Of a DNA stretch of 64,000 nt, positions 44,290 through 55,404 are shown piece after piece. Location: positions 186,001 through 250,000 of the forward strand of contig NZ_CAJHCR010000001.1 of assembly GCF_904848585.1 (NCBI RefSeq). Direction: 5' to 3'. This DNA comes from Paraburkholderia kirstenboschensis (lineage in GTDB: Bacteria; Pseudomonadota; Gammaproteobacteria; Burkholderiales; Burkholderiaceae). Numbering within the stretch: position 1 is the first letter of the stretch; every line of letters starts with the position of its first letter. The notes beneath the pieces were generated by a model, which worked only from the letters and a program-made list of their open reading frames with translations, did not search any database and was not told the origin of the DNA. A program made the position numbers and the translations under genes.

Positions 44290-44318
44290 AAAGAAACCCG
44301 GCGCGAAGCCGGGTTTCA
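44290..44318 (-). terminator. Terminator of cspA
   Basis: AAACCCGGC (44294-44302) / GCCGGGTTT (44308-44316), then a minus-strand T-rich run. Confidence 0.85.
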
Positions 44319-44341
44319 AAAGGACGGGTACCGAACAGTTA

Positions 44342-44548
44342 TCAGGCGGGTGCCTGGATGTTCGATGCCTGCTTGCCTTTCGGGCCTTGCACGACCTCGA
44401 AGGTCACTTTTTGGCCTTCCTTGAGGGTCTTGAACCCATTCATCTGGATGGCCGAGAAGTGTGCAAACAGATCCTCACCACCTTCGTCAGGCGTGATGAA
44501 TCCGAAACCTTTTGCGTCATTGAACCATTTGACCGTACCAGTTGCCAT
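44342..44548 (-). CDS. cspA: Cold-shock protein (CspA family)
   Basis: A 68-residue single-domain RNA chaperone. RNP1 is KGFGFI (13-18) and RNP2 LFAHF (27-31), with aromatic surface residues kept. It is transcribed from a promoter at 44688-44716 with a leader of about 130 nt, typical of cold-inducible csp mRNAs whose leader controls translation. Several copies usually exist in this genus; which one this is cannot be told. Confidence 0.94.
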   Translation of the reverse strand: MATGTVKWFNDAKGFGFITPDEGGEDLFAHFSAIQMNGFKTLKEGQKVTFEVVQGPKGKQASNIQAPA

Positions 44549-44687
44549 TCCAACTTCCCCTGTAACTCATGTCACTACCACGAGCCCTCGAAAAGCTCGA
44601 CGACCGCGGGATGCAGCCGCTCCCTCCTCACAAGCTCACCATCGGCATTTTTTCGAAATTTGGCGCAGTGAAAAAAGTGCCAGCTTG

Positions 44688-44716
44688 ATTGTTGAGGCTC
44701 TTTATTCGAGTGTCAA
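44688..44716 (-). promoter_or_regulatory. Sigma-70 promoter of cspA
   Basis: Minus-strand TTGACA (44716-44711), a 17-nt spacer and AACAAT (44693-44688). The predicted start near 44681 leaves a leader of about 130 nt. Confidence 0.65.
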
Positions 44717-45055
44717 GAAAATTTTGAGACGTCGTTACACGCGTTGCAAACAGTGGGTTTCCAGGGTTTTTCCCGCTTTTGTTATGTGCGGTTGCGCAAG
44801 CGGGGCGTCTTGAAAAGTCGCATAATCGACTCACTTGCTGTTCTGCGGGTCGCTCGCCGTCAGTTGGGCGAACGAGTGCCGGTCAGCTAGCTCCGGCAGG
44901 TTGTGCGATACTCGATCCGACTGCGGCGCAGCACGGTCGCGACGCATGATCTGAATAGGGGGCCGGCTCCGCAATCGGCTCGTCGAATGGCGCATGCAGG
45001 CGGTGAGTTTCCGCCGGGCGGCGGCGTTCGGGTGAACCGGCCAGTTGGCCGGGTT

Positions 45056-45084
45056 TTGACAGGATTGCGGGCCTGTCCTAGATG
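45056..45084 (+). promoter_or_regulatory. Promoter of clpS-clpA
   Basis: TTGACA (45056-45061), a 17-nt spacer and TAGATG (45079-45084). The start would be within about 10 nt of the clpS ATG, so the mRNA may be nearly leaderless. Confidence 0.45.
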
Positions 45085-45098
45085 TTTAGAATGGGTGT

Positions 45099-45413
45099 AT
45101 GGCGATTATCCCGGACAAGCAGGACGGCACCGTACTGGAGCGGCAGGAGAAAAAGCTCAAGCCGCCATCCATGTACAAGGTGGTGCTGCTGAATGACGAC
45201 TTCACGCCAATGGAATTTGTCGTGATGATCGTGCAGGAATATTTCAATAAAGATCGTGAAACCGCAACACAGGTTATGTTGAAGGTGCATCGCGAAGGCA
45301 GGGGAGTTTGTGGGGTCTATACGCGGGACATCGCGTCGACCAAAGTCGAGCAAGTCGTTACCCACGCACGGCAGGCCGGGCATCCGCTGCAGTGTGTGAT
45401 GGAGGAAGCATGA
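45099..45413 (+). CDS. clpS: ATP-dependent Clp protease adaptor ClpS
   Basis: ClpS delivers N-degron substrates to ClpA. The 104-residue protein has a flexible N-terminal tail, then [17 protein letters not shown] (Asn32, Asp33 and Asp34 bind the substrate N terminus) and [18 protein letters not shown], with the His of the pocket. It overlaps clpA by 4 bp (ATGA), showing translational coupling. Confidence 0.96.
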   Translation: MAIIPDKQDGTVLERQEKKLKPPSMYKVVLLNDDFTPMEFVVMIVQEYFNKDRETATQVMLKVHREGRGVCGVYTRDIASTKVEQVVTHARQAGHPLQCVMEEA

Positions 45414-47707
45414 TTGCCCAGGAACTGGAAGTCAGCCTGCACATGGCGTTCATGGAAGCACGCCAGGCGCGGCACGAGTTCATAACGGTCGAACATCTTT
45501 TGCTGGCACTGTTGGACAATCCGACAGCGGCGGAAGTGTTGCGTGCATGCGCGGCCAATATCGAGGATCTGCGCCAGAACCTGCGCAACTTCATTCATGA
45601 CAACACGCCTACCGTGCCCGGCACGGATGACGTCGACACGCAGCCCACGCTGGGTTTCCAGCGTGTGATTCAGCGCGCGATCATGCATGTGCAGTCCACC
45701 TCGAATGGCAAGAAGGAAGTGACCGGCGCGAACGTGCTGGTTGCGATCTTCGGCGAGAAGGACTCGCATGCGGTCTACTACCTGCAACAGCAGGGCGTGA
45801 CACGTCTGGACGTAGTGAATTTCATCTCGCACGGCATCGCCAAGACGAGCAGCACCGACGCCGCGAAAGCGAGCGACGCGAATGCCGAGTCCGACGAAGC
45901 CGCTGCACAGAAAGAAACTCCGCTCGCCCAGTTCACGCAGAACCTGAACCAGATGGCGAAAGACGGCCGCATCGATCCGCTGATCGGGCGCGAGTCGGAA
46001 GTCGAGCGCGTGGTCCAGGTGCTGTGCCGCCGTCGCAAGAACAATCCGCTGCTGGTCGGCGAGGCGGGGGTCGGCAAGACGGCAATCGCCGAAGGGCTTG
46101 CCTGGCGAATTACGCGCGGCGAAGTGCCGGATATTCTGGCCGACGCTCAGGTGTATTCGCTCGACATGGGCGCGCTCCTGGCCGGCACCAAGTATCGCGG
46201 CGATTTCGAACAACGCCTGAAGACGGTCCTCAAGGAATTGAAGGAACGCCCGCACGCGATTCTGTTCATCGACGAAATTCATACGCTGATCGGCGCGGGC
46301 GCCGCGTCGGGCGGCACGCTGGACGCGTCGAATCTGCTGAAGCCGGCGTTGTCGTCTGGCACGCTCAAGTGCATCGGCGCGACTACGTTCACCGAATATC
46401 GCGGCATCTTCGAAAAAGACGCGGCATTGTCGCGCCGTTTCCAGAAGGTCGACGTGACGGAACCGTCCGTCGAACAGACGGTGGCGATCCTGCGCGGCCT
46501 GAAGTCGCGTTTCGAAGAGCATCACGGCGTGAAGTATTCGTCGGGCGCGCTGTCTGCGGCGGCTGAGTTGTCGGCACGCTTCATCACGGATCGTCATCTG
46601 CCGGACAAGGCGATCGACGTGATCGACGAAGCGGGCGCGGCACAACGCATCCTGCCGAAGTCGAAGCAGAAGAAGACGATCGGCAAGAACGAGATCGAGG
46701 AAATCATCTCGAAGATCGCCCGCGTCCCGCCGCAAAGCGTGTCGCAAGACGATCGGAGCAAGCTGCAAACGCTGGATCGCGATCTGAAGAGCGTGGTGTT
46801 CGGGCAAGACCCGGCTATCGACGCGCTGTCGGCCGCGATCAAGATGGCGCGTGCGGGCCTCGGCAAGCTGGATAAGCCGATCGGCGCGTTCCTGTTCTCC
46901 GGCCCCACGGGCGTCGGCAAGACAGAAGTGGCCAAGCAGCTGGCGTTCACGCTCGGTATTGAGTTGATCCGCTTCGACATGTCCGAGTACATGGAACGTC
47001 ACGCGGTCAGCCGTTTGATCGGCGCGCCTCCGGGCTATGTCGGTTTCGACCAGGGCGGCCTGCTGACCGAGGCTGTCACCAAGAAGCCGCACTGCGTGCT
47101 GCTGCTCGACGAAATCGAGAAGGCGCATCCGGATATTTACAACGTGCTGCTGCAGGTCATGGACCACGGCACGCTGACGGACAACAACGGCCGCAAGGCG
47201 GATTTCCGCAACGTCATCATCATCATGACCACGAATGCGGGCGCCGAGGCAATGGGCAAGGCGGTGATCGGCTTCACGAATCGTCGGGAAACCGGCGACG
47301 AAATGGTCGACATCAAGCGCATGTTCACGCCGGAGTTCCGTAACCGTCTGGACGCGACGATCAGCTTCCGTGCGCTCGATGAAGAAATCATCATGCGCGT
47401 GGTCGACAAGTTCCTGATGCAACTGGAAGATCAGTTGCACGAGAAGAAGGTCGATGCGCTCTTCACCGACGCGCTGCGCAAGCACCTCGCCAAGCACGGT
47501 TTCGATCCGCTGATGGGCGCGCGGCCAATGCAGCGTCTGATTCAGGACACGATCCGTCGCGCGCTGGCCGACGAGCTGCTGTTCGGCAAGCTGATGAGCG
47601 GCGGCCGTGTATCGGTCGACGTCGATGCGGAAGACAAGGTGCAGTTGACCTTCGACGAGCATCCGGCGCCGCGCAATCCGAATCCGGAAGCGGTCGAAGT
47701 CGAGTAA
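45410..47707 (+). CDS. clpA: ATP-dependent Clp protease ATPase subunit ClpA
   Basis: A 765-residue AAA+ unfoldase that feeds substrates to ClpP. It starts [19 protein letters not shown] (N-domain, where ClpS binds). The first ATPase has GEAGVGKTA near residue 214 and the second GPTGVGKTE near 500. A D2 C-terminal domain ends [14 protein letters not shown]. The family's ClpP-binding IGF-type loop is seen as KAVIGFTNR near residue 620. The ClpP paralogue at 17112-17771 is a possible but unproven partner. Confidence 0.97.
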   Translation: MIAQELEVSLHMAFMEARQARHEFITVEHLLLALLDNPTAAEVLRACAANIEDLRQNLRNFIHDNTPTVPGTDDVDTQPTLGFQRVIQRAIMHVQSTSNGKKEVTGANVLVAIFGEKDSHAVYYLQQQGVTRLDVVNFISHGIAKTSSTDAAKASDANAESDEAAAQKETPLAQFTQNLNQMAKDGRIDPLIGRESEVERVVQVLCRRRKNNPLLVGEAGVGKTAIAEGLAWRITRGEVPDILADAQVYSLDMGALLAGTKYRGDFEQRLKTVLKELKERPHAILFIDEIHTLIGAGAASGGTLDASNLLKPALSSGTLKCIGATTFTEYRGIFEKDAALSRRFQKVDVTEPSVEQTVAILRGLKSRFEEHHGVKYSSGALSAAAELSARFITDRHLPDKAIDVIDEAGAAQRILPKSKQKKTIGKNEIEEIISKIARVPPQSVSQDDRSKLQTLDRDLKSVVFGQDPAIDALSAAIKMARAGLGKLDKPIGAFLFSGPTGVGKTEVAKQLAFTLGIELIRFDMSEYMERHAVSRLIGAPPGYVGFDQGGLLTEAVTKKPHCVLLLDEIEKAHPDIYNVLLQVMDHGTLTDNNGRKADFRNVIIIMTTNAGAEAMGKAVIGFTNRRETGDEMVDIKRMFTPEFRNRLDATISFRALDEEIIMRVVDKFLMQLEDQLHEKKVDALFTDALRKHLAKHGFDPLMGARPMQRLIQDTIRRALADELLFGKLMSGGRVSVDVDAEDKVQLTFDEHPAPRNPNPEAVEVE

Positions 47708-47727
47708 GCCTCAAGCGTACTCAGCAC

Positions 47728-47765
47728 AAAAAACGGCGTGGACCCCAGGGTCCACGCCGTTTTTA
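47728..47765. terminator. Bidirectional terminator between clpA and dut
   Basis: Stem AAAAACGGCGTGGACC from 47728 pairs with the complementary sequence ending TTTTT at about 47764; A-run and T-run flank it. Confidence 0.92.
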
Positions 47766-47780
47766 TTTGCGCTGTTCAAT

Positions 47781-48227
47781 TCAGTGCTTGCCGGTGCTTC
47801 CGAAGCCGCCTGCGCCACGGTCGCTTTGCTCGAACTCATCGACGATATTGAACTTGGCCTGCACGACCGGCACGATCACGAGTTGCGCGAGACGCTCCAT
47901 CGGATTCAGCACGAACGTGGTCTCGCCGCGGTTCCATGTCGAGATCATCAGTTCGCCTTGATAATCGGAGTCGATCAGGCCGACCAGATTACCGAGCACG
48001 ATTCCGTGCTTATGTCCGAGACCCGAGCGCGGCAGAATCAGCGCGGCATAGCCGGGATCGCCCACATGAATCGCGAGCCCCGTCGGCACGAGTGCGGTTT
48101 CGCCGGGTTCGAGGGTCAACGGCTCTTTGAGACACGCGCGCAGATCGAGCCCCGCGCTGCCGCTCGTCGCGTAGGCAGGAAGCTGGTCGCGCATGCGCGC
48201 ATCGAGAATCTTCAGGTCGAGTTTCAT
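47781..48227 (-). CDS. dut: dUTP diphosphatase
   Basis: Dut converts dUTP to dUMP and PPi. The 148-residue trimeric-type enzyme contains motif 1 (SAGLDLRA), motif 2 ([10 protein letters not shown]), motif 3 ([11 protein letters not shown]), motif 4 (RMERLAQLV region, MERLAQLVI) and C-terminal motif 5 ([10 protein letters not shown]). It lies 14 bp downstream of the luciferase-like monooxygenase gene and ends the ribF-ileS-lspA-coaBC gene run. Confidence 0.96.
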   Translation of the reverse strand: MKLDLKILDARMRDQLPAYATSGSAGLDLRACLKEPLTLEPGETALVPTGLAIHVGDPGYAALILPRSGLGHKHGIVLGNLVGLIDSDYQGELMISTWNRGETTFVLNPMERLAQLVIVPVVQAKFNIVDEFEQSDRGAGGFGSTGKH

Positions 48228-48241
48228 GCAGGTTCGAAGGT

Positions 48242-49261
48242 TTAGGAAGTTGAAGCCGGGCGCCCGAGATCGAACGCATCGGCAAGGAGTTCGTAGGAAC
48301 GCAAGCGCGCGCGATAGCTGCCTGCGACGGTGAGCACGATCAATTCGTCGGCCTGGAATTGTTCCTGCAATGCATGGAGGCGCTCGGTCACAACTTCTGG
48401 CGTGCCGATGATACTGCGAGGTTTCTCACGGTCGATCACCAGTCTCTCGCGCTCGCCATACTCCTGCGCGACGCCCTGTTCGATAGTTGGAATCGGTTCG
48501 TTCAGGCCGTAAGCCATTTGCACGCGACGCAGATCGACGGCTTTCGCCAGATCAGCGGCTTCCTGTTCGGTGTCCGCGCAAATCACGAACGCGGCGGCGG
48601 CGAGATACGATTGCTGCGTTTCCTCGCTCGGCGTGAAACGCTCGCGATATGCATGCGCGACCTGATGCCCGAAATGCGCGTTGATGAAATGCGCAAACGC
48701 GAAGCGGATGCCGAGCTGTGCGGCGAGCAACCCGCCGAACTCGCTTGAACCGAGCATCCACAGATGCGGACGCGTGGCAACTTGCGGTTGCAGCAGTACG
48801 CCTTGCGCGACGTGATCGGCAGGCAGCGTGCCGTGCATCAGGCCGAGCAGGTCGGCCACCTGTTGCGGGAAAATTTCGCCGCGGTTGTAGTCGCCCGCGG
48901 CAACCGCCTGGGCCGTGCGCATGTCGCCGCCGGGCGCGCGTCCCACGCCGAGATCGATGCGGTTAGGGAACAGCGCCTCCAGCATCATGAATTGCTCGGC
49001 GACCTTGAACGGGCTGTAGTACGGCAGCATGATGCCGCCGGAGCCCAGCCGGATGCGTCGCGTGACGCTGCCAAGACGCGCGAGCATCACTTCGGGACAT
49101 GGGTTCGACACGCCACGCAAGCCGTGATGCTCGGCGCACCAGTAGCGCGTGTAGCCGAGATCGTCGGCGAGTTGCGCGAGTTCCACGGTGGCGGCAATCG
49201 CGTCCGCCACCGAGTGCCCTGATATGACGGGCGTTTGATCGAGCACGGAAAGTAGCGTCAT
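48242..49261 (-). CDS. Luciferase-like (LLM class) flavin monooxygenase
   Basis: A 339-residue TIM-barrel flavoprotein of the bacterial luciferase superfamily. [11 protein letters not shown] at the N terminus, [40 protein letters not shown] and [11 protein letters not shown] mark the MsnO8-type subgroup. It should use reduced FMN and oxygen. The substrate is unknown. It is inserted between coaBC and dut, which are often adjacent. Confidence 0.88.
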   Translation of the reverse strand: MTLLSVLDQTPVISGHSVADAIAATVELAQLADDLGYTRYWCAEHHGLRGVSNPCPEVMLARLGSVTRRIRLGSGGIMLPYYSPFKVAEQFMMLEALFPNRIDLGVGRAPGGDMRTAQAVAAGDYNRGEIFPQQVADLLGLMHGTLPADHVAQGVLLQPQVATRPHLWMLGSSEFGGLLAAQLGIRFAFAHFINAHFGHQVAHAYRERFTPSEETQQSYLAAAAFVICADTEQEAADLAKAVDLRRVQMAYGLNEPIPTIEQGVAQEYGERERLVIDREKPRSIIGTPEVVTERLHALQEQFQADELIVLTVAGSYRARLRSYELLADAFDLGRPASTS

Positions 49262-49348
49262 GTCAGTGTGCTCCAGATGGGTTCCATTCGCTTTGCCGAC
49301 GTGGCTTGTGCCGGCTGCATGCCGGTGCCGGACTGCCCACTCAGCGAA

Positions 49349-50554
49349 TCAAACTGTGTCGGGCAGACGCTTCGCGATTTCCGCGATCAGCGCGCGCGCG
49401 AGCGTCTGCTTGTCGGCGCGCGGCAGTCTGGTGGCGCCGCCCGCTTCGAACAGGACGACCTCGTTGTCGTCCATGCCGAATGTGAGCGGCCCGAGATTGC
49501 CGATCAGAAGCGGCACGTTTTTGCGCGCGCGTTTCTCCTCGCCATGCACTTCGAGATCACCGCTTTCCGCAGCGAAGCCGACGGTGAAAGGCGGATGCGA
49601 CAGCTTCGCGACCGAGGCCAGAATATCCGGATTTTCGACGAACGAAAAAGTGGGCAGCGCGCGATCCGCGCTTTTCTTGATCTTGTGCTCGCTCGGGTGA
49701 TCGACGCGCCAGTCAGCGACCGCGGCCACGCCGATGAAAACGTCCGCATCGGTGACCGCTCGCATCACCGCATCGTGCATCTGCTGGGCGGTTTGCACGT
49801 CTTCACGGACCACGCCCCACGGCGTTTCGAGCGCGACAGGGCCGGCCACGAGATGCACGTCGGCACCGGCCTGTTGCGCGGCGCGGGCCAGCGCGAAACC
49901 CATCTTGCCACTCGACCGATTGGTGATGCCGCGCACCGGATCCAGCGGTTCGAACGTCGGCCCCGCGGTCAGCAACACGCGCCGGCCGGAAAGAATTTTC
50001 GGCGCGAAGAACGATGCGATCGCCTCATAGGTTGCCGCGGCTTCAAGCATGCGGCCGTCACCGATTTCGCCGCAAGCCTGAGGACCGGAGTCCGGCCCGA
50101 GCACTGCGATTCCGTCCGCGCGCAGTTGTGCGACGTTGCGCTGCGTGGCCGGGTTTTGCCACATTTGCCGGTTCATCGCGGGCACGACGAGCAGCGGGCA
50201 ATCGCGCGCGACGCACAGCGTGGCGAGCAGGTCATCGGCCATGCCGTGCGCGAGTTTGGCGAGGAAGTCGGTGGAGGCGGGCGCGATCACGATCGCGTCG
50301 GCTTCACGCGACAGATCGATATGCGCCATGTTGTTCGCGATGCGCGCGTCCCACTGGCTCGTGTAGACCGGCCGGCCCGACAGCGCCTGCATGGTGACCG
50401 GGGTGATGAACTGCGTGGCCGCTTCGGTCATTACGACCTGCACGGTTGCGCCGGCCTTGGTCAGCAGGCGCGTGAGTTCGGCGATCTTGTAGCAGGCAAT
50501 GCCGCCCGTCATGCCGAGGACGAGGTGTTTTCCTGCGAGTTCTGCGGTTGCCAA
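49349..50554 (-). CDS. coaBC: Bifunctional phosphopantothenoylcysteine decarboxylase / synthetase
   Basis: A 401-residue bifunctional enzyme of coenzyme A synthesis. The N-terminal CoaC flavoprotein half has GMTGGIACYK, APASTDFLAKLAHG, the PAMN motif (VPAMNRQMW) and the ACGEIGDGRM segment with the active-site Cys. The C-terminal CoaB half starts at about 190 (VLLTAGPTFEPLDPVRGITN) and has the KIKK motif. It follows lspA across a repeat-containing 217-bp gap. Confidence 0.95.
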   Translation of the reverse strand: MATAELAGKHLVLGMTGGIACYKIAELTRLLTKAGATVQVVMTEAATQFITPVTMQALSGRPVYTSQWDARIANNMAHIDLSREADAIVIAPASTDFLAKLAHGMADDLLATLCVARDCPLLVVPAMNRQMWQNPATQRNVAQLRADGIAVLGPDSGPQACGEIGDGRMLEAAATYEAIASFFAPKILSGRRVLLTAGPTFEPLDPVRGITNRSSGKMGFALARAAQQAGADVHLVAGPVALETPWGVVREDVQTAQQMHDAVMRAVTDADVFIGVAAVADWRVDHPSEHKIKKSADRALPTFSFVENPDILASVAKLSHPPFTVGFAAESGDLEVHGEEKRARKNVPLLIGNLGPLTFGMDDNEVVLFEAGGATRLPRADKQTLARALIAEIAKRLPDTV

Positions 50555-50706
50555 CTAAAGCCTCCGACAAAGCGTGGTGTCCGGGCGCGGCGCGCTTGCA
50601 CCGTTGCCGGCCGTCAAAGCGGACTTCTGGCGCGAGGCGAGCGGTCAAAAGCGGACCTCTCGGCCTCGCGCCGTGAGGCGACGTAAACTCGACGTTATCG
50701 TGACAA

Positions 50707-50774
50707 TAACGCGACATTAACGCGACATTAACGCGACATTAACGCGACGCTAACGGGACGCTAACGGGAAGTTA
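50707..50774. repeat. Six 11-bp tandem repeats running into the lspA stop codon
   Basis: Unit TAACGCGACAT with variants TAACGCGACGC and TAACGGGACGC starts at 50707 and every 11 bp to 50762. A seventh start at 50773 lies in the lspA stop codon (50772-50774). The 11-bp period is close to one DNA helical turn. Confidence 0.85.
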
Positions 50775-51290
50775 ACGCGAGCCGCGTACGCGCCGCAACT
50801 CGTCGACCACCAGCAGGATCGCGCCGACCGTGATCGCGCTGTCGGCCAGGTTGAACGCCGGCCAGTGCCACGCGCGCACGTGGAAATCGAGGAAGTCGAT
50901 CACGTGGCCGTACGCGAGCCGGTCTATCACGTTGCCGAGCGCGCCGCCGAGTATCAGCGCAAGCGCGGTGCAGAACATTTTTTGCGCGCCGTGGCGCTTG
51001 AGCAGATAGCAGATCACCAGCGCGGCGACCACGCCGAGCGCGGTGAATGCCCAGCGTTGCCAGCCGCCTGCCATTGCGAGGAAGCTGAATGCGGCGCCGC
51101 GGTTGTACACGAGAATCAGATTGAAGAACGACGTGACCTCATGCGCGACGCCGTAGGCAAACACCTTCTGCACCGCGATTTTCGTCAACTGATCGAACAG
51201 GATCACGATCAGCGCGACGCCCAGCCAGGGCGCCAGCGAACTGTTTCCGGCGGAAGCTTTCGATGTGGTTTTCGCCATGGTTCTCGCCAT
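50772..51290 (-). CDS. lspA: Lipoprotein signal peptidase (signal peptidase II)
   Basis: LspA cleaves prolipoproteins at the lipidated Cys in the inner membrane. The 172-residue protein has four membrane segments. FDQLTKIAV is at the first segment, [19 protein letters not shown] carries one catalytic Asp and [11 protein letters not shown] the other. The start ATG shares one base with the ileS stop (TAATG), so translation is coupled to ileS. An in-frame Met four codons later is an alternative. Confidence 0.95.
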   Translation of the reverse strand: MARTMAKTTSKASAGNSSLAPWLGVALIVILFDQLTKIAVQKVFAYGVAHEVTSFFNLILVYNRGAAFSFLAMAGGWQRWAFTALGVVAALVICYLLKRHGAQKMFCTALALILGGALGNVIDRLAYGHVIDFLDFHVRAWHWPAFNLADSAITVGAILLVVDELRRVRGSR

Positions 51291-54127
51291 TATGCCGCGC
51301 TCCTCGCTTCACCGTTTCCGAACAGGTTGCTGACACAGCGGCCGCACAGCGTGGGGTGTTCCGCGTCCGCGCCCACGTCCGCGCGATAGTGCCAGCAGCG
51401 CTCGCACTTCAGATACTTCGACGTGATCACTTCGACGCCTTCTTCCGCTTCGCTCTCGACCTTGACAACGCTCGCAGCCGACGTGATCAGCACGAACTTC
51501 AGGTCGTCGCCAAGGCTCGTCAGCGCGTCGTAACGTGCGCCGCTCGCGCGGATCTCCACTTCCGCCTGCAGCGACGAGCCGATCAGGTTCGCAACGCGCG
51601 CTTCTTCCAGCGCCTTCGTCACGTCGCCACGCGCAGCGCGCAACAGCGTCCATTTGTCGAGCAGCGCGCCGGCGTCCGGCACCGCCGGGAACGCGTGGTA
51701 CGTCTCGGTGAAGATCGTCTCGCTGTTCGGCTGGAACACCTTCCACGCTTCTTCAGCTGTGAACGACAGGAACGGCGCCATCAGACGCAACAGGCCTTGC
51801 GCGATGTGATACAGCGCGGTTTGAGCCGAGCGGCGCGCGACGGAATCTGCAGCCGTGGTGTACAGGCGGTCTTTCAGCACGTCCAGATAGAAGCCGCCGA
51901 GGTCTTCGGAGCAGAACGTTTGCAGCTTGGCGACGACCGGGTGGAACTCGTACTTGTCGTAATGCGAGAGGATGTCGTTTTGCAGATTCGCCGACAGCGC
52001 CACCGCATAGCGGTCGATCTCGAGCCAGTCTTCTACCGGGCGCGCGTTCTTCTCGAAGTCGAAGTCCGACAGATTCGCGAGCAGGAAGCGCAGCGTGTTG
52101 CGAATGCGGCGATAGCCTTCGGTCACGCGCTTCAGGATTTCTTCTGAGATGGCCAGCTCGCCCGAGTAATCGGTCGACGCGATCCACAAGCGGATGATTT
52201 CCGCGCCGAGGCGGTTCGCCACTTCGTGCGGATCGATACCATTGCCGAGCGACTTGCTCATCTTGCGGCCTTCGCCGTCGACGGTGAAGCCGTGCGTGAG
52301 CAGCGCGTTGTACGGCGGACGGCCGTCGAGCATGGACGCAGTCAGAAGCGACGAGTGGAACCAGCCGCGATGCTGGTCCGAGCCTTCCAGATACAGGTCG
52401 GCCGGGAATTGCAGTTCGTCTTTGTGCGAGCCGCGCAGCACATGCCAATGCGTGGTGCCGGAATCGAACCACACGTCGAGCGTGTCGCGGTTCTTTTCAT
52501 ACATGTTGGCGTCGTCGCCGATCAATTCGCGCGGGTCGAGCGTTTGCCAGGCCTCGATACCGGCCTCTTCGACGCGCTTCGCGACTTCCTCGAGCAACTC
52601 CAGCGTGCGCGGATGCAGTTCGCCGGTTTCCTTGTGCACGAAGAACGCCATCGGCACTCCCCACTGGCGCTGACGCGACAATGTCCAATCCGGACGGTTC
52701 GCGATCATGCTGAAGAGGCGCTGCTTGCCCCACGACGGATAAAACGCCGTGTTTTCAATGCCTTCGAGTGCGGTTTCGCGCAGAGTCTTGTCGGTATCGT
52801 TCGGCTTCACGTCCATGCCGGCGAACCATTGCGACGTCGCGCGGTAGATGATCGGCGTCTTGTGACGCCAGCAGTGCATGTAGCTGTGCGTGTACTTCTC
52901 GGTGCGCAACAGCGATCCGGCGCCTTGCAGCGCTTCGACGATCTGCGGATTGGCCGCCCAGATCGACAGGCCGCCGAACAGCGCGAGCGATTCGATGTAA
53001 CGGCCGTCGCCCATCACCGGATTGATGATGTCCGAGTCGGCCATGCCGTGCGCCTTGCAGGACACGAAGTCTTCTACGCCATAGGCGGGCGACGAATGCA
53101 CGACACCCGTACCGGTTTCCGTCGTGACGTAATCGCCGAGGTAGACCGGCGCTGTACGCTTGTAGCCAGGATGCGCGGACGCGAGCGGATGGTTGAAGCG
53201 CAGATTGACGAGCTTCGCGCCGGGCGTGGTGGCGATGACCGAGCCTTCCAGGCCGTATGTCTTCAGGCATGCTTCGACGCGCTCTTCGGCGAGGATCAGC
53301 AGGCCGCGCGGCGTGTCGACGAGCGCATAGACGATCTCCGGGTGCAGGTTCAGCGCCTGGTTGGCGGGGATGGTCCACGGCGTGGTGGTCCAGATGACGA
53401 TGCCGCCTTCATTGCGCGGCAGCGCGGCGAGGCCGAAGGCCTGCGCGGTCTTTTCCGGCTCGGCGAAGCTGAACAGCACGTCGATGGTGGGGTCTGTCTT
53501 GTCCTTGTACTCGACTTCAGCTTCAGCGAGCGCCGAGCCGCAGTCGAAACACCAGTTGACCGGCTTCAGGCCGCGGAACACGTAGCCATTTTCCATGATC
53601 TTCGCGAGTGCGCGGATCTCGCCGGCTTCGTTCGTGAAGTTCATCGTCTTGTACGGGTTGTCCCACTCACCGAGCACGCCCAGACGCCGGAAGCCGACCT
53701 TCTGCTTTTCGATCTGCTCGGTCGCGTAGGCACGCGCCTTCTGCATTACTTCAGCGGCGGGCAGCGACTTGCCGAACTGCTTTTCGATCTGGATTTCGAT
53801 CGGCATGCCGTGGCAGTCCCAGCCCGGCACGTAGACCGCGTCGAAGCCCGCCATGTTGCGGGCCTTGACGATCATGTCCTTCAGAATCTTGTTTACCGCG
53901 TGGCCGAGGTGGATGTCGCCGTTCGCATACGGAGGGCCGTCGTGCAGGATGAACTTCTTGCGGCCCTTGCTGGCGGCGCGGATCTTCTCGTAGATCTTGT
54001 GTTCCTGCCACTCCTTGACCCATTGCGGCTCGCGCTTGGGCAGGTCGCCGCGCATCGGGAACGGCGTGTCGAGCAGGTTCACGGGATAACGTGACGGCGG
54101 TTTCGAATCGGCTTTCTTGTTGCTCAT
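51290..54127 (-). CDS. ileS: Isoleucyl-tRNA synthetase
   Basis: A 945-residue class I aminoacyl-tRNA synthetase. The HIGH-type motif is in DIHLGHAVN, the KMSKS motif in [11 protein letters not shown], and the editing domain includes [12 protein letters not shown]. The C-terminal zinc-binding segment has paired Cys (CERCWHY and CGRCVSN), the bacterial type 1 form. It sits in the conserved order ribF-ileS-lspA. No tRNA-dependent leader (T-box) is seen, as expected outside Firmicutes. Confidence 0.97.
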   Translation of the reverse strand: MSNKKADSKPPSRYPVNLLDTPFPMRGDLPKREPQWVKEWQEHKIYEKIRAASKGRKKFILHDGPPYANGDIHLGHAVNKILKDMIVKARNMAGFDAVYVPGWDCHGMPIEIQIEKQFGKSLPAAEVMQKARAYATEQIEKQKVGFRRLGVLGEWDNPYKTMNFTNEAGEIRALAKIMENGYVFRGLKPVNWCFDCGSALAEAEVEYKDKTDPTIDVLFSFAEPEKTAQAFGLAALPRNEGGIVIWTTTPWTIPANQALNLHPEIVYALVDTPRGLLILAEERVEACLKTYGLEGSVIATTPGAKLVNLRFNHPLASAHPGYKRTAPVYLGDYVTTETGTGVVHSSPAYGVEDFVSCKAHGMADSDIINPVMGDGRYIESLALFGGLSIWAANPQIVEALQGAGSLLRTEKYTHSYMHCWRHKTPIIYRATSQWFAGMDVKPNDTDKTLRETALEGIENTAFYPSWGKQRLFSMIANRPDWTLSRQRQWGVPMAFFVHKETGELHPRTLELLEEVAKRVEEAGIEAWQTLDPRELIGDDANMYEKNRDTLDVWFDSGTTHWHVLRGSHKDELQFPADLYLEGSDQHRGWFHSSLLTASMLDGRPPYNALLTHGFTVDGEGRKMSKSLGNGIDPHEVANRLGAEIIRLWIASTDYSGELAISEEILKRVTEGYRRIRNTLRFLLANLSDFDFEKNARPVEDWLEIDRYAVALSANLQNDILSHYDKYEFHPVVAKLQTFCSEDLGGFYLDVLKDRLYTTAADSVARRSAQTALYHIAQGLLRLMAPFLSFTAEEAWKVFQPNSETIFTETYHAFPAVPDAGALLDKWTLLRAARGDVTKALEEARVANLIGSSLQAEVEIRASGARYDALTSLGDDLKFVLITSAASVVKVESEAEEGVEVITSKYLKCERCWHYRADVGADAEHPTLCGRCVSNLFGNGEARSAA

Positions 54128-54292
54128 GATGTGGTCGCGGTGAATTCTTTATAAGCGCAGCAGGGCGCGGGTTGCGCACGATGCGCGAGAGCGTGGGGCG
54201 CGCCCGGCAGGCATTTCGCGCGATGCACGGACGCCTTTCGATGCGCGAGAGCGACGGTCCTTGCGGCAATCAGCGCGCATGGACCGCGGCGG

Positions 54293-55288
54293 CTACCTAA
54301 TTCGGTCGGTGGCCGACGTGGCGAAACCGGTTGAACGGCTGCCCGGCGAGCCCGCGCCGACGGCCGCGAACCATGCGCGCGCGTTGGCGACGTCGCGCGC
54401 AATGGCGGCCGTGAGCGATTCGAGGTCGACGTATTTTTCCTCGTCGCGCAGCTTCTTCAGGAATTCGACGCGCACGAGCTTGCCGTATGCGTCGCCGTGC
54501 CAGTCGAGCAGATGCACTTCGAGCAGCACGCGGCCGGAATCGTCGACGGTCGGGCGCAGGCCGAGGCTTGCGACGCCCGGCAGCGGTTCGTCCGCAACGC
54601 CATGCACGCGCACGACGAAAATGCCCGCGAGCGCCGGGCGCTTGTGGGCGATCGGCAGATTTAGCGTGGGAAAGCCGAGATCGCGGCCGAGCTTCATGCC
54701 GTGCACGACGTGACCGCTGATCAGATAATCGCGGCCCAGCGCGGCGCGCGCCGCGTCGAGATCGCCCGCCACCAGCGCCGCGCGCACCCCTGAACTGGAG
54801 ATACGCGCGCCGGACGGATCGGCGACCGTTGCCATTTGTTCGACTTCGAAACCGTGGTGCTGCCCCGCGGCTTTCAGCGACGCGAAGTCGCCCGCGCGCT
54901 TTGCGCCATAGCGGAAGTCGTCGCCGATCATCACCCAGCGGGCGTGCAGCCCGTTGACGATGATCCGTTCGACGAACGCATCCGGCGACTGGCTCGCGAA
55001 CGTGTGATTGAAGTGTTCGACGACGACGCGGTCCACGCCGTTGGTGCGCAGCGCCTCCAGCTTGTCGCGCAGCATCGCGATGCGCGGCGGCGCGCCGGCA
55101 GGATTGAAGAACTCGCGCGGGTGCGGCTCGAAGGTCATCACGCAGACGGGCAGGCCGCGCGCGTCGGCCGCCGCGCGCACGTGCGCGAGCAAAGCCTGAT
55201 GGCCGCGGTGGACACCGTCGAAGTTGCCGATGGTCAGTGCGCAGGGCGCACGGCTTTCAGCATTGGGAAGACCGCGGAAAACTCTCAC
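54293..55288 (-). CDS. ribF: Bifunctional riboflavin kinase / FAD synthetase
   Basis: RibF makes FMN and then FAD. The 331-residue protein has an N-terminal FAD synthetase nucleotidyltransferase domain (TIGNFDGVHRGHQALL, then VMIGDDFRYGAKRAGD) and a C-terminal flavokinase domain (LGRDLGFPTLNLP, then GRVLLEVHLLDWHGDAYGK). GTG at 55286-55288 (VRVFRGLPNAE) is chosen by the family start; no strong ribosome site is visible. It is 165 bp upstream of ileS and divergent from purN. Confidence 0.93.
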   Translation of the reverse strand: MRVFRGLPNAESRAPCALTIGNFDGVHRGHQALLAHVRAAADARGLPVCVMTFEPHPREFFNPAGAPPRIAMLRDKLEALRTNGVDRVVVEHFNHTFASQSPDAFVERIIVNGLHARWVMIGDDFRYGAKRAGDFASLKAAGQHHGFEVEQMATVADPSGARISSSGVRAALVAGDLDAARAALGRDYLISGHVVHGMKLGRDLGFPTLNLPIAHKRPALAGIFVVRVHGVADEPLPGVASLGLRPTVDDSGRVLLEVHLLDWHGDAYGKLVRVEFLKKLRDEEKYVDLESLTAAIARDVANARAWFAAVGAGSPGSRSTGFATSATDRIR

Positions 55289-55404
55289 GATAGCGCGTCG
55301 GGATAGAGCGGGCGAGGTGCCGCAAAACAAACGATTATAAACGCTCGGCGCACCGGACGGCGGCGCGTCGCGGTTTGGGTGCCCCCGAATGATAAAATCC
55401 GCGC

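Larger units (their letters stand above)
44549..45098. other. Divergent region cspA / clpS
   Basis: 550 bp with no supportable gene. It contains the cspA promoter and long leader and the clpS promoter. A minus-strand open frame at 44628-44834 has no recognisable features and overlaps the cspA promoter. Confidence 0.55.

Noticed and set aside
44628..44834. 68-residue minus-strand frame upstream of cspA
   Set aside because: Overlaps the cspA promoter and leader, with no ribosome site or recognisable features.
45317..47662. 781-residue open frame antisense to clpA
   Set aside because: Mirror frame caused by GC-rich codon use; His/Arg/Leu-rich without domains. The same applies to frames opposite fusA (38140-40368) and ileS (52226-54094).
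49260..49700. Plus-strand frame opposite coaBC
   Set aside because: Antisense to a certain gene; no features.
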